Assembly: GCA_020249265.1 (NCBI GenBank)
Contig: JADCGA010000017.1
Location: forward strand, 61,457-125,456
From: Roseomonas sp.
GTDB taxonomy: Bacteria; Pseudomonadota; Alphaproteobacteria; Acetobacterales; Acetobacteraceae
DNA length: 64,000 nucleotides
Direction of reading: 5' to 3'
Shown piece after piece: positions 9,191 through 18,149 of the stretch (within the stretch, counting starts at the first letter, position 1; each line of letters opens with the position of its first letter). The position numbers and the translations under genes were made by a program. The notes below the pieces were generated by a model. The model saw only the letters and a program-made list of their open reading frames with translations. It was not told where the DNA came from and searched no databases.

Positions 9191-9882
9191 TGCTGAAATG
9201 GCCACGCCGTGGTGTGCTTTTCGCGCCAGCGCTGATCGGCGCCGCAGCGCAGGCGCAAGCCGCGCCCGAAGTGGATTTGCTTCTGGTGCTGGCGATGGAT
9301 GCGTCGGGTTCCATTGATGCGGATGAATTTCGCCTGCAACGCGAAGGCATTGCGGAATCCATCACGCATCCAGCGGTACTTGATGCCATCGCCGCCAATC
9401 CACGCCGCGCCATTGCCCTTGCCATGACGGAATGGGGCAGCCCGGGCGGTGCCGCGCTTGTCGTGGATTGGCATCGCGTGAGTGATGCGGCCTCAGCCCA
9501 GGTTTTCGCCAATGCAGTGCTGGCCGCGCCACGATCACGCCAGAGCTACAATGCCATTGGTGATGCCATTGCCCATGCCGCCGCACTGATTGCCGCAGCA
9601 CCCTATCGTGCAAGTGAACGTGTGATTGATGTGGCCGGCGATGAGCCGGATATGCGTTCGATCATCGCGGCCCCAGATGCGCGGGATGCGGCGGTGGCGC
9701 AGGGCATCACCATCAATGGCCTCGCCATTGAAATCGCGCCGGTCACGCGCGGCAATGAACCGCTGCATGTGCATTATGAACGCAACATCATGGGCGGGCC
9801 TGGCGCCTTTGTGATGGTAGCTGAGACACGGCGTGATTTCGCCCGCGCACTGCGCGCCAAGATGCTGCGGGAAATCGCGTAA
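9190..9882 (+). CDS. DUF1194 domain protein with von Willebrand factor A fold, exported
   Basis: A 230-residue protein of the alphaproteobacterial DUF1194 family. A cleavable signal ending in AQAQAAPE is followed by the metal-ion-dependent adhesion site DASGSID near residue 38 and the VWA core with VIDVAGDEPD. It is expected in the periplasm or outside the cell; no biochemical role is established for the family. The ATG at 9190 overlaps the CitE stop (TGATG), and was preferred to the TTG one codon earlier. The coupling of an exported VWA protein to cytoplasmic CoA-ester enzymes is unexpected and may only reflect compact packing. Its end faces the M32 gene with 9 bp between. Confidence 0.83.
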   Translation: MLKWPRRGVLFAPALIGAAAQAQAAPEVDLLLVLAMDASGSIDADEFRLQREGIAESITHPAVLDAIAANPRRAIALAMTEWGSPGGAALVVDWHRVSDAASAQVFANAVLAAPRSRQSYNAIGDAIAHAAALIAAAPYRASERVIDVAGDEPDMRSIIAAPDARDAAVAQGITINGLAIEIAPVTRGNEPLHVHYERNIMGGPGAFVMVAETRRDFARALRAKMLREIA

Positions 9883-9891
9883 ACCCGATTA

Positions 9892-11376
9892 CTATGCCAA
9901 GTACCGCGCCCGCAAATGATCCATGAAATCATTCGGATCAAGCGACTTTCCGGTGGCCGTGCGCAACAAATCCTGAAAGCCGAGCAGCGACCCCTTGCTG
10001 TGCACATGGGTGCGGAGCCAGCCAAGCAAGGGCGCCATATCACCTTCCGCGAGCGCGTTATCCAGCCCCGGTTCTGCGGCGCGCGCTGCCTTCATCAATT
10101 GCGCCGCCGCCATGGCACCCAAAGTATAGGATGGGAAATAGCCAAAGGCGCCATCATGCCAATGGATATCCTGCAAGCACCCCTTGGCATCATTGGGTGG
10201 GCGAATGCCGAGCAACTTTTCCAAACCGTCATTCCAGGCGCCTGGCAGATCAGCGACCTGTAGCGCGCCTTCGATCATCGCCTTTTCCAGCCGAAAGCGC
10301 AGAATGACATGGGCGGGATAGGTGATTTCATCCGCATCCACACGAATGAAGCCCCGCGAAACGCGCCGCCATAAGCGCCCCAGATTTTCGGGCGCCACAG
10401 CCGCCGCATCGCAGCCAAAACGTGTGCGCAATTCACCGCCTAGGAAACGTAAAAAAGCATCCGAACGACAGGCCTGCATCTCCACAATCAGGGATTGGCT
10501 TTCATGCGCGGCCATGCCCGCCGCTTCACCCACTGGCTGGCGCGCATAGGCCGCCGGTAGCCCGCGTTCATAAAGCGCGTGCCCGGTTTCATGCAGCACG
10601 CCCAGCAACGCCTTGGCGACATCCGCTTCATCATAAAAGGTCGTGATGCGCACATCGGTGGGTGTGCCGCCGCAAAAGGGATGCAGCGATTCATCCAACC
10701 GCGCGTGATCATATTCCAAGCCAATGCGCGCCGAGAGCGCTTGGCACAGCGCCTTTTGCGCTGCCACGGGGAATGTCCCCGTCAGCGGCACGGGCGCACC
10801 GCGACGTGACTGGATTTCCTCAGCGCGCGGCAAAGCTTCGGCCAGGAAGGCTTCATAGGCCGCGAAGATAGGCTCCACATCTGCCGCTGTCACACCGCGC
10901 TGATAGCCATCCATCAGCGCATCATAAGGCGCCATGCCAAGCGCGGCGGAAAGCGCGGCGGCGGTTTCGCGTTGCAGCGCCACAACTTCGGTCAAGGCCC
11001 CGCGCACCATGGCGAAATCCGCGCGTGCTTTGGCTTCTCGCCAGATTTTCTCACAGGCCGAATTGGCGCGCGTAGTCGCTTCCACCAGGCTGGTCGGCAA
11101 GGCGGTGGCACGCGCATGGGCGCGGCGCATCAGGGTAAGGTTTGCGCTGTCCCAATCACCTTCAGCCTCAGCCTCCGCGAGTTCTTCCGCCACCGCGGGC
11201 GCGGTCAGCATTTCATGCGCAAGGCCGGCAAGGGTCGCCAATTGCTCACCCCGCGCGGCACCGCCGCCTGATGGCATCATCGCACTCGCATCCCAATGCA
11301 GCATGGCGGCGGCCTCATTCAGCGCGGCGATGCGCCCAAAACGAGATTTCAGGCTGGCATAGGCGGTATTGGTCAT
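9892..11376 (-). CDS. Carboxypeptidase M32 (thermostable carboxypeptidase 1 family)
   Basis: A 494-residue zinc metallopeptidase that removes C-terminal residues from peptides in the cytoplasm. The catalytic HEXXH motif is at residues 262-266 (HETGH), followed by the family segments ALYERGLP, AAHESQSLI with the third ligand glutamate, and IRVDADEITYPAHVILRF. Length matches the 490-510 residues of the family. It directly follows the SURF1 gene on the same strand with no spacer, so it probably shares the 3' end of the cytochrome oxidase transcript, though it has no known part in oxidase assembly. Confidence 0.93.
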   Translation of the reverse strand: MTNTAYASLKSRFGRIAALNEAAAMLHWDASAMMPSGGGAARGEQLATLAGLAHEMLTAPAVAEELAEAEAEGDWDSANLTLMRRAHARATALPTSLVEATTRANSACEKIWREAKARADFAMVRGALTEVVALQRETAAALSAALGMAPYDALMDGYQRGVTAADVEPIFAAYEAFLAEALPRAEEIQSRRGAPVPLTGTFPVAAQKALCQALSARIGLEYDHARLDESLHPFCGGTPTDVRITTFYDEADVAKALLGVLHETGHALYERGLPAAYARQPVGEAAGMAAHESQSLIVEMQACRSDAFLRFLGGELRTRFGCDAAAVAPENLGRLWRRVSRGFIRVDADEITYPAHVILRFRLEKAMIEGALQVADLPGAWNDGLEKLLGIRPPNDAKGCLQDIHWHDGAFGYFPSYTLGAMAAAQLMKAARAAEPGLDNALAEGDMAPLLGWLRTHVHSKGSLLGFQDLLRTATGKSLDPNDFMDHLRARYLA

Positions 11377-12051
11377 TCAGGTCTTCTTCCTGTTCCGCCA
11401 AGCGAAGGCGACGAAAACGCCAATCAGGGATAGCGCCAGGCCATACCAGGTAATGGCATAGCCAAGATGGTTGTTCCGCGGCCGTGGCAGGGTCTGTGCC
11501 GGCTCTGGCAGGCTGCCTGCGGGGCCGAGCAGCACCAGCGCATAGGGCGCCGTACCGGGCAGGCCAAGCGCCGCGCCAATCGCCACAGGGTCGAAGTGAT
11601 AGAAGCGCCGGCCCGCCACATCATCCTGCGCGGCGAAGCGCCCGGCGGCCTCACCAAAGCGGATATAGCCGGTAATGCGCTGCAGGCCCTCAGGCCGCGG
11701 CAGGCTGGCCAGCCCATCCACCGGCACCCAACCGCGATCCACCAGCAAGGGCGGGCCGGAATCGCGCAGGAACGGGACGATCAGCCGCGCACCCATCCTA
11801 TTCGCGCGGATTTCAACGCCCAGCAGGGCTTCGCGTGCATGGTCGAAGCGCCCAACAGCCTCAAGCTTCGCATAAGGCACGGGCGAGTCGGTGAAGGGCG
11901 CGGGCGCGGCGGCTTCGGCAGCGGCAATGCGCTCCAGTAAATCGGTCTTCCACGCCAAACGCTGCGCCTGCCAGGTGCCGAGCCCCAGCAGAATGATCAG
12001 AACGGGCAACCCCGCCAAAGCGGGCCACAGCATACGGCGAGAGGACATCAT
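11377..12051 (-). CDS. SURF1 family cytochrome c oxidase assembly protein
   Basis: A 224-residue inner-membrane protein with one hydrophobic segment at each end (LPVLIILLGLGTWQ near the start and GYAITWYGLALSLIGVFVAF near the end) and a soluble loop between them, the fold of SURF1. Family landmarks LGTWQAQRLAWK, LLVDRGWVP and the C-terminal NNHLGYAITW are present. SURF1 helps insert haem a into subunit I of aa3 oxidases, which fits its position at the end of the cox cluster. A stretch of 190 bp separates it from coxC; the DUF983 gene often found there in relatives was not seen. Confidence 0.92.
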   Translation of the reverse strand: MMSSRRMLWPALAGLPVLIILLGLGTWQAQRLAWKTDLLERIAAAEAAAPAPFTDSPVPYAKLEAVGRFDHAREALLGVEIRANRMGARLIVPFLRDSGPPLLVDRGWVPVDGLASLPRPEGLQRITGYIRFGEAAGRFAAQDDVAGRRFYHFDPVAIGAALGLPGTAPYALVLLGPAGSLPEPAQTLPRPRNNHLGYAITWYGLALSLIGVFVAFAWRNRKKT

Positions 12052-12241
12052 GAATTCAAATCATAGGGCGATGGCGCCATTGCAAGCCAAGCAGTCAAGC
12101 TCTGGGAACTCGCAACACCATCAGCGGCGCCGATCCAAAAAATCCCTGCCACCGCCGGCGCTTCGCCCGCAGCGGTCAAGGGCGGCTGATTTCAGCAAGC
12201 CGGCGCCGCCATGCGTTTCCACGCGCGGCGCCGGCCAAACT

Positions 12242-13105
12242 TCAGTGATGCGCGATTTCGCCCGCACCCCACCAATAGATGCAGACAAATAGGAACAGCC
12301 AGACCACGTCCACGAAATGCCAATACCAGGCCGCGGCTTCAAAGCCGAAGTGACGTTCCGGCGTAAAATGGCCCTTCATGGCGCGGATCAGGCAGACAAA
12401 CAGGAAGGTGGTGCCGACAATCACATGGAAGCCATGGAAGCCGGTCGCCAGGAAGAAGGTCGAGGAATAGATCCCGCCATTGTAGAACTTGAACGGCGCC
12501 ATGCTGTATTCCCAAGCCTGTAAGCCGGAGAAGATCACGCCAAGCAGCACTGTGATGGTCAGGCCCCTGATGAGCCCCTTGCGGTCATTGTTCAGCAAGG
12601 CATGGTGCGCCCAGGTGACGGTGCAGCCCGACAGCAGCAGGATCATGGTATTCAGGAAGGGCAGATCGAAGGGATCAAAGGTGAGCGTGCCCTTGGGCGG
12701 CCACATCGCCACTTCAGCGCCCGAAACATGCACCGGGAATAGCGCGAAATGGAAATAGGCCCAGAAGAAGGCTACGAAGAACATGACTTCGGAAGCGATG
12801 AACAGCGTCATGCCGTAGCGCAACCCAATTCGCACGATCGGCGTATGCAGCCCCGGCGTGCGGCTTTCCTTCACCACATCGCGCCACCAGAAGAACATGG
12901 TCGCAAGAAGACCGGCGAGGCCCAGGAAGAAGACAACGCGATCGCCATAATGCGCCCAAAGGATAATGCCCAGCACCAGCGCGCCACCGGCAAAGGACCC
13001 GACCAGCGGCCAGGGTGAAGGATCAACCAAATGATAGGGATGTTTATTCGGCGGCGGCGCTTCGCCCTCCGCCGAGGTTGCCTGCGCGTGAGATGTGCTT
13101 GCCAT
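12242..13105 (-). CDS. coxC: Cytochrome c oxidase subunit III
   Basis: A 287-residue integral membrane subunit with seven predicted helices. Typical segments include HPYHLVDPSPWPLVGS at the N-terminus, EVMFFVAFFWAYFH, and the closing FEAAAWYWHFVDVVWLFLFVCIYWW, which is the subunit III signature. It stabilises the core of the aa3-type oxidase in the cytoplasmic membrane and helps sustain proton pumping. The gene lies between ctaG and surf1 on the minus strand, in the usual alphaproteobacterial order, with about 120 bp before it, which could hold its own promoter. Confidence 0.96.
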   Translation of the reverse strand: MASTSHAQATSAEGEAPPPNKHPYHLVDPSPWPLVGSFAGGALVLGIILWAHYGDRVVFFLGLAGLLATMFFWWRDVVKESRTPGLHTPIVRIGLRYGMTLFIASEVMFFVAFFWAYFHFALFPVHVSGAEVAMWPPKGTLTFDPFDLPFLNTMILLLSGCTVTWAHHALLNNDRKGLIRGLTITVLLGVIFSGLQAWEYSMAPFKFYNGGIYSSTFFLATGFHGFHVIVGTTFLFVCLIRAMKGHFTPERHFGFEAAAWYWHFVDVVWLFLFVCIYWWGAGEIAHH

Positions 13106-13225
13106 TGTCAGTCCTAGTGCCTTCCTCGGTCGCGGGCTTAGTGCCCGAAACGGACGCCCGCATCAATCCTGAAACCGCCCCCGAAATCAAGCCCATCAGG
13201 CATTAAAACCGGGCCTAGCTGTCAA

Positions 13226-13855
13226 TCAATTCTGCCTCGTGCCGGCCCGCCCAACATGCGGCCCCGCATTGGCTAGTGCGCCGGCCTTCTTCGCATCTTC
13301 GATGGTGCGGAAGAAGCTATAGGAAAGCGTGATGGTGGTGACATCGCGCGTGCTGGGGTCCTCGGCGATTTTTGGGTCCACCCAGAAGGTGACTGGCATA
13401 TCCACACGCTCACCGGGGGTCAGGGTCTGCTCATCAAAGCAGAAGCAAGCGATCTTGTGGAAATAGCGCCCGACCTTCTCCGGCGTGACGTTATAGGTTG
13501 AAACGCCGGTGACCGGTGTCTCCGACCGATTCGTGGCGGAATAGAAGGCAAGACCTTCTTCACCAAGGCGCAGCGTCACGCTTGGCTGTTCAGGGGTGAA
13601 GCGCCAAGGCAGGTTGGGGTGCGTGGTCGCGTTGAAGCGGATGGTGATTGGCCGATCACCCACGGCACCAGGTGCCGCGGCGCTGCGCTGCGTGGTGCCG
13701 CCAAAGCCTGTGACACGGCAGAACAGATCGTAAAGCGGCACGGCGGCGAAAGAAAGCCCAACCATGAAGGTCACAACCCCTGCCGCGGCCAAGCCGGTGC
13801 GGCGATTGCGCCGCGCGAGAACTGTCTTTTGTGCTTCCTGTTCCATAGCCTTCAT
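13226..13855 (-). CDS. ctaG: Cytochrome c oxidase assembly protein CtaG (Cox11 family)
   Basis: A 209-residue copper chaperone that delivers copper to the CuB site of subunit I. One N-terminal transmembrane helix (GLAAAGVVTFMVGLSFAAVP) is followed by YDLFCRVTGFGGT and a periplasmic immunoglobulin-like domain containing the copper-binding CFCF motif (KIACFCFDEQ). The ATG at 13855 is chosen because the longer reading to 13900 begins with TTG inside the neighbouring small gene; an ATG three codons further in is an alternative. It lies between the small ORF and coxC in the oxidase cluster. Confidence 0.93.
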   Translation of the reverse strand: MKAMEQEAQKTVLARRNRRTGLAAAGVVTFMVGLSFAAVPLYDLFCRVTGFGGTTQRSAAAPGAVGDRPITIRFNATTHPNLPWRFTPEQPSVTLRLGEEGLAFYSATNRSETPVTGVSTYNVTPEKVGRYFHKIACFCFDEQTLTPGERVDMPVTFWVDPKIAEDPSTRDVTTITLSYSFFRTIEDAKKAGALANAGPHVGRAGTRQN

Positions 13856-13877
13856 CTGGGAAGCACCGCGCCGCTGC

Positions 13878-14006
13878 TCAAGACCGCAGCAGTCGCGCAA
13901 TGCCGATGAAATAGAACGACACAGAAAGCCCCACCAGCACCAGCAACAGGGCGATATTGCGCCCGCGCCGACGCTTTTCGAAAATGGCGCGTTCTTCAGG
14001 GGTCAT
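13878..14006 (-). CDS. Small single-helix protein of the cytochrome oxidase cluster (42 aa, CoxF-like position)
   Basis: A 42-codon gene that fits exactly between ctaB and ctaG. The translated product begins MTPEERAIFEKRRRGRN, is followed by one hydrophobic helix of about 20 residues (ALLLVLVGLSVSFYFIGIA) and ends LLRS. Its ATG overlaps the ctaB stop as ATGA at 14003-14006, so it is translationally coupled. Small proteins with a basic N-terminus and a single membrane span occur at this same place in other alphaproteobacterial cox clusters and are usually left unnamed. A part in oxidase assembly is inferred from position only. The high fit of start overlap, length and hydrophobicity makes a chance ORF unlikely. 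Confidence 0.8.
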   Translation of the reverse strand: MTPEERAIFEKRRRGRNIALLLVLVGLSVSFYFIGIARLLRS

Positions 14007-14962
14007 GGCGCAAGAGTCAGCTTTTCAGCGGCCAGCACGGCGAGAAGCGCGAAAAGATAGGTCAGCGAAAAGCGGAAGCATTTCTTCGCAGCCTTGTCGC
14101 CTGCAAGGCTGCGGCCTTCGGCATCCTGTGCTTCGCGCAGCACGGCGACCGCGTGGCGGATGAAGTTAAGGCCGAGCAGCGCGGCAACCACGCCATAGGC
14201 CGGCCCGGAAAAACCAATCAGCCAGGGCGCCATCCCAAGCGGCGCCAGTGCCAGCGTGTAATACAGGATCTGCTTGCGGGTTTCACGCGCGCCGGCGGTC
14301 ACGGGCAGCATCGGCACGCCGGCCTTGGCGTAATCCTCATGCGCCCAAAGCGACAGCGCCCAGAAATGCGGCGGCGTCCAGATGAAGATGATGGCGAAGA
14401 GAATGATCGGTACCAGCGTGATGTCGCCTGTTACCGCGGCCCAGCCGATCAGCGGCGGAAAGGCGCCCGCTGCGCCGCCAATGACGATATTCTGCGGCGT
14501 GCGGCGCTTCAGCCACATGGTGTAAACCACCACGTAAAACAGGATGGAAAAGGCAAGGACGCCAGCCGCCAGGTAATTTGTGGCGAAAGCCATCACCACG
14601 ACAGAACCGATGCCAAGCAGAATACCAAAGGCAAGCGCGGCATCTGGGGCGATGCGTCCGGCGGGAATGGGTCGGCGCGCGGTGCGGCGCATCACCGCAT
14701 CAATATCGCGATCATACCACATATTGATGGCGCCCGAGGCACCGGCGGCCACCGCAATGCAAAGAATGGCAATCACGGCCAGCACCGGATGCAAATGCCC
14801 AGGTGCCACCAGCAGCCCCGCGACGGCGCTGAACACCACCAGCGACATGACGCGCGGCTTCAGCAGCGCGACCCAATCGCTCACTTCTGAGATATTGTAG
14901 GAAACAGGAAGGGGGGCCGCGCCCCCCTTGCCGTTTTCGATGACCGAATCGCTCATCGTCAT
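14003..14962 (-). CDS. ctaB: Protoheme IX farnesyltransferase (haem O synthase)
   Basis: A 319-residue polytopic membrane enzyme of the UbiA prenyltransferase superfamily. It attaches a farnesyl group to protohaem to make haem O, the precursor of haem A for the aa3 oxidase. The first aspartate-rich motif is seen in NMWYDRDIDAVMRRTARRP, and the second conserved region in LWAHEDYAKAGVPMLP, both on the cytoplasmic side. The start at 14962 has GGACGGT in front; an ATG two codons later is possible. It lies directly after coxA with 18 bp between and is coupled to the small ORF downstream. Confidence 0.96.
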   Translation of the reverse strand: MTMSDSVIENGKGGAAPLPVSYNISEVSDWVALLKPRVMSLVVFSAVAGLLVAPGHLHPVLAVIAILCIAVAAGASGAINMWYDRDIDAVMRRTARRPIPAGRIAPDAALAFGILLGIGSVVVMAFATNYLAAGVLAFSILFYVVVYTMWLKRRTPQNIVIGGAAGAFPPLIGWAAVTGDITLVPIILFAIIFIWTPPHFWALSLWAHEDYAKAGVPMLPVTAGARETRKQILYYTLALAPLGMAPWLIGFSGPAYGVVAALLGLNFIRHAVAVLREAQDAEGRSLAGDKAAKKCFRFSLTYLFALLAVLAAEKLTLAP

Positions 14963-14980
14963 ACCGTCCGTTGCAGCGCC

Positions 14981-16576
14981 TTAGCGCAGACGAGGAATTT
15001 CCTCAAAAGTGTGGAAGGGCGGCGGCGACGCCACTTGCCATTCCAAGGTGGTCGCCCCTTCACCCCAGGGGTTCGCCGCCGCCTTGGCGCCGGAACGCAG
15101 CGTCACCCAGACGATGTAGAAGAAGAACAGGAAGGACGCCACTGAGATCAGCGAACCAATCGAAGCGACGTAATTCCAACCCCAGAAGGCTTCCGGATAA
15201 TCCGGATAGCGCCGCGGCATGCCCTGATTGCCCGAAAAATGCATCGGGAAGAAGGTCAGGTTCACGCCGATGAAGGTCATCCAGAAATGAATCTTGCCGA
15301 GCATTTCCGGATATTGCCGGCCGCACATCTTGCCGATCCAGTAATAGAAACCGGCATAGATCGAGAAGACGGCACCCAATGACAATACGTAATGGAAATG
15401 CGCCACCACGTAATAGGTATTGTGCAGGATCTGATCAATGCCCGCATTGGCAAGCACAACACCCGTCACGCCACCCACGGTGAACAGGAAGATGAAGCCC
15501 ACCGCGAACAGCATCGGCGTATCCATCCTGATGGACCCGCCCCACATGGTGGCGATCCAGGAGAAGATTTTCACGCCTGTCGGCACCGCGATCACCATGG
15601 TGGCCGCCATGAAGTAGGCGCGCGTGTCCACATCCATGCCAGAGGTATACATGTGGTGAGCCCAGACGATGAAGCCGACAAAGCCAATCGCCACCATCGC
15701 GTAAGCCATGCCGAGGTAGCCGAACACGGGCTTCCGGCTGAAGGTAGAAATGATGTGGCTGATAATGCCGAAGCCCGGCAGGATCATGATGTAGACTTCC
15801 GGGTGGCCGAAGAACCAGAACAGATGCTGGAACAGCACCGGGTCCCCACCCCCTTCAGGGCGGAAGAAGGCTGTGCCGAAATTGCGGTCCGTGATCAGCA
15901 TGGTGATCGCACCCGCCAGCACCGGCACGGCCAGCAGCAGCAGGAAGGCCGTAACCAGCATGGACCACACAAACAGCGGCATCCTGTGCAGCGTCATGCC
16001 AGGGGCGCGCATGTTGAATATGGTGGTGATGAAATTCGCCGCACCCATGATGGAAGAAGCGCCCGCCAAATGCAGCGAAAACAGCGCCAAATCCATCGCC
16101 GGGCCGGAATGGAAGGTGCTGTCTGACAGCGGCGGATAGATCGTCCAGCCCGCGCCTGGGCCTTCGCCCACGAAAAGGCTTGCCGCCAGCAGCAGGAAGG
16201 CCGGCACCAGCAACCAGAAGGAGATATTGTTCATGCGCGGGAAGGCCATATCCGGCGCCCCGATCATGATCGGCACGAACCAATTGCCGAAACCACCAAT
16301 CAGCGCCGGCATGACCACGAAGAACACCATGATCAGGCCATGGGCCGAGATATAGGCGTTCCACATCTGGCCATCAGAGAAAATCTGCATGCCGGGATAC
16401 ATGAGTTCCAGGCGCATCAGCAGCGAAATGCCAATCCCCACCACCGCCGCAACCAGCGAGAAGATGATGTAGAGCGTGCCGATATCCTTGTGGTTCGTCG
16501 AAAAGAACCAGCGGGACACAAAGCCTGGCTTGTGATCGTGATGATCGTCGTGATGGGCGTGCGAAGCGGTTGCCAT
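14981..16576 (-). CDS. coxA: Cytochrome c oxidase subunit I (aa3 type)
   Basis: A 531-residue haem-copper oxidase catalytic subunit with twelve membrane helices. The CuB/haem a3 region [17 protein letters not shown] holds the histidine-tyrosine crosslink motif, followed by [12 protein letters not shown] with the paired histidines, and [12 protein letters not shown] carries the haem ligands. The HPEVY motif places it in the A family with a functional K channel. A histidine-rich N-terminal stretch ([10 protein letters not shown]) is present. The start at 16576 is set by GGAGAAG seven bases upstream; the longer TTG reading would place that site inside the gene. It is the terminal oxygen reductase of the respiratory chain. 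Confidence 0.97.
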   Translation of the reverse strand: MATASHAHHDDHHDHKPGFVSRWFFSTNHKDIGTLYIIFSLVAAVVGIGISLLMRLELMYPGMQIFSDGQMWNAYISAHGLIMVFFVVMPALIGGFGNWFVPIMIGAPDMAFPRMNNISFWLLVPAFLLLAASLFVGEGPGAGWTIYPPLSDSTFHSGPAMDLALFSLHLAGASSIMGAANFITTIFNMRAPGMTLHRMPLFVWSMLVTAFLLLLAVPVLAGAITMLITDRNFGTAFFRPEGGGDPVLFQHLFWFFGHPEVYIMILPGFGIISHIISTFSRKPVFGYLGMAYAMVAIGFVGFIVWAHHMYTSGMDVDTRAYFMAATMVIAVPTGVKIFSWIATMWGGSIRMDTPMLFAVGFIFLFTVGGVTGVVLANAGIDQILHNTYYVVAHFHYVLSLGAVFSIYAGFYYWIGKMCGRQYPEMLGKIHFWMTFIGVNLTFFPMHFSGNQGMPRRYPDYPEAFWGWNYVASIGSLISVASFLFFFYIVWVTLRSGAKAAANPWGEGATTLEWQVASPPPFHTFEEIPRLR

Positions 16577-16600
16577 TTTTGTCTTCTCCAAAACCGCGCC

Positions 16601-17509
16601 TTACCGGCGGGCCTCCGCGATCTGAAGTTGTTCCTGCGAAGCGGGCGCGGTGGCGATCACCGGCGCACTGCCATCAGCCCGGGCGAAACGCTTTTGCGCA
16701 TCTGCCACCCAGGTGTCGAATTCCGCACGCGGTACGGCGCGCACCGCAATCGGCATGAACCAATGATTGGTGCCGCAAATCTGATTGCACTGGCCGTAGA
16801 AAATGCCAGGGCGATCGGCGCGCATCCAGGTTTCCAGCGTGCGCCCGGGAATGGTGTATTTTTGCACCCCAAGCGCCGGCACGAAGAAGGAATGGATCAC
16901 ATCATGGCCCGTGGTCAGGATGCGAATATTGGCGCCAACCGGGATCACCATTTCATTATCCACATCCAGCTTGAACAATTGGCCGGGTTTGATGTCGCCT
17001 TCCTGGATCGGATAGCTGTCAAAGGTGAAGTTGCCGTGATCGGAATAGGTGTAATTCCAATACCATTGCCGCCCCTGCACCGTGACCGTCATATCGGCGT
17101 CAATCGCGCGGTCCTGGAAATACAGCAGACGGAAAGATGGGATGGCAATGACCAAAAGGATCAGCACGGGGATCACGGTCCAGGCAATCTCAAGCCCGGT
17201 ATGATGGCTGGTGGTCGAAGGCACCGGGTTGCGTTCGGCGCTGAAGCGCCACACGCAATAGGCCAAAAGCACCAGCACGAAAATCGTGATGGCGACAATA
17301 ATGAAGAACACCAAGCTGTTCAGCGAGGCGATACGTTCCTTGATCACCCCGCCCGAGGGTTGCAAACCCATGCCCCAGGGGGCGGGCGCGCCGACCATGC
17401 TCTCCGCCAGGGCCGGCACCGTCAGCACCAAGCCCATCGCCAATGCTACCAGACCGGCGAAAAACCGGCCCATGCCGGATGCGCGGCACTTTGCCTTCAA
17501 AACCTTCAT
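16601..17509 (-). CDS. coxB: Cytochrome c oxidase subunit II
   Basis: A 302-residue subunit that receives electrons from cytochrome c through the binuclear CuA centre. It has a signal sequence, two membrane helices (SLVFFIIVAITIFVLVLLAYCVW and GLEIAWTVIPVLILLVIAIP), the aromatic electron-entry patch QWYWNYTY, and the CuA motif GQCNQICGTNHWFMPI with two cysteines, histidine and methionine. No haem c motif follows, so this is a plain aa3-type subunit rather than a caa3 fusion. ATG at 17509 is preferred to the TTG one codon earlier. It is the first gene of the oxidase cluster; the promoter should lie in 17510-17678. Confidence 0.97.
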   Translation of the reverse strand: MKVLKAKCRASGMGRFFAGLVALAMGLVLTVPALAESMVGAPAPWGMGLQPSGGVIKERIASLNSLVFFIIVAITIFVLVLLAYCVWRFSAERNPVPSTTSHHTGLEIAWTVIPVLILLVIAIPSFRLLYFQDRAIDADMTVTVQGRQWYWNYTYSDHGNFTFDSYPIQEGDIKPGQLFKLDVDNEMVIPVGANIRILTTGHDVIHSFFVPALGVQKYTIPGRTLETWMRADRPGIFYGQCNQICGTNHWFMPIAVRAVPRAEFDTWVADAQKRFARADGSAPVIATAPASQEQLQIAEARR

Positions 17510-17678
17510 CAACCCATCCCTTATCGGTCGTGAAAACCACGCCGTTTCAAGATTTTAACTATTACTCCACGCGGGTTTTCACCCCAGGAGAGCCTAACTC
17601 GGGCGGACCATAATGGCGCCTCCCGCACCGCACAAGGGCGGAGATGCGGAAAACCGGCAGAATCCATTTTCCAACACC

Positions 17679-18002
17679 TCAAGCCTCTCCATCCGCGGCT
17701 TCCTCCTCACTAATGTGGTCAACCATATCGGCCAGCATGGACCTGATATGTTCATCGCCCACCACATAAAACACCTGCCGCCCGCGCCGATCCGCCTGTA
17801 ACAATCGCGCCGCGCGCAGCAGGCGCAGATGATGCGAGACGAGCGAGGGCGAAATACCCAGCTTTTCGGCCATTTCATTGACCGCCGCCGGCGCATCCCG
17901 GCAGGCCAGGATGATCTTAAGGCGTGTCGGGTCGCTCATCAGCCGAAAGGTCTCGGCCAATTCCACCACCAAATCATCACCAATTCGAAAACGCCCCCGC
18001 AT
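17679..18002 (-). CDS. ArsR/SmtB family transcriptional regulator
   Basis: A 107-residue winged-helix repressor. The core is LAETFRLMSDPTRLKIILAC, the recognition region NEMAEKLGISPSLVSHHLRLLRAARLL, and a beta-wing RRGRQVFYVVGDEHIRSMLADMVDHI. The C-terminal helix with DEHIRSMLADMVDH carries His and Asp residues at the alpha5 positions where zinc-sensing SmtB-type proteins bind metal. It is divergent from a Zn/Mn ABC transporter, which suggests control of that operon according to metal supply. Which metal is sensed cannot be decided; it could also act on its own gene only. Confidence 0.87.
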   Translation of the reverse strand: MRGRFRIGDDLVVELAETFRLMSDPTRLKIILACRDAPAAVNEMAEKLGISPSLVSHHLRLLRAARLLQADRRGRQVFYVVGDEHIRSMLADMVDHISEEEAADGEA

Positions 18003-18149
18003 GGAATCATCGCCGCTGTTTCGGATCGAACTTGGTGTCGGCAGGTTGGATTCCGCAAGGTATCGCCCTGCAAGGACTTGACGGCGGGGCGCGCAGGGCC
18101 AAGCTGAGTTACAGTATAAATATCTGAAAAAAAAGGAATATATGCAGAA
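18003..18149. promoter_or_regulatory. Divergent promoter region between ArsR-type regulator and metal ABC transporter
   Basis: A 147-bp intergenic region between two divergent genes. Its right half (about 18108-18145) is sharply AT-rich compared with its surroundings, with TATAAATAT followed by a run of eight A and AAGGA, the last serving as ribosome site for the transporter gene. An ArsR-type operator would be expected here, but no clean inverted repeat of the 12-2-12 type could be recognised by eye. Confidence 0.45.

Noticed and set aside
18077..18120. Sigma-70-like promoter TTGACG ... TACAGT in front of the metal transporter
   Set aside because: The spacing of the two boxes is 26 bases or more, too wide for a normal promoter; only the AT-rich nature of the region is reported.
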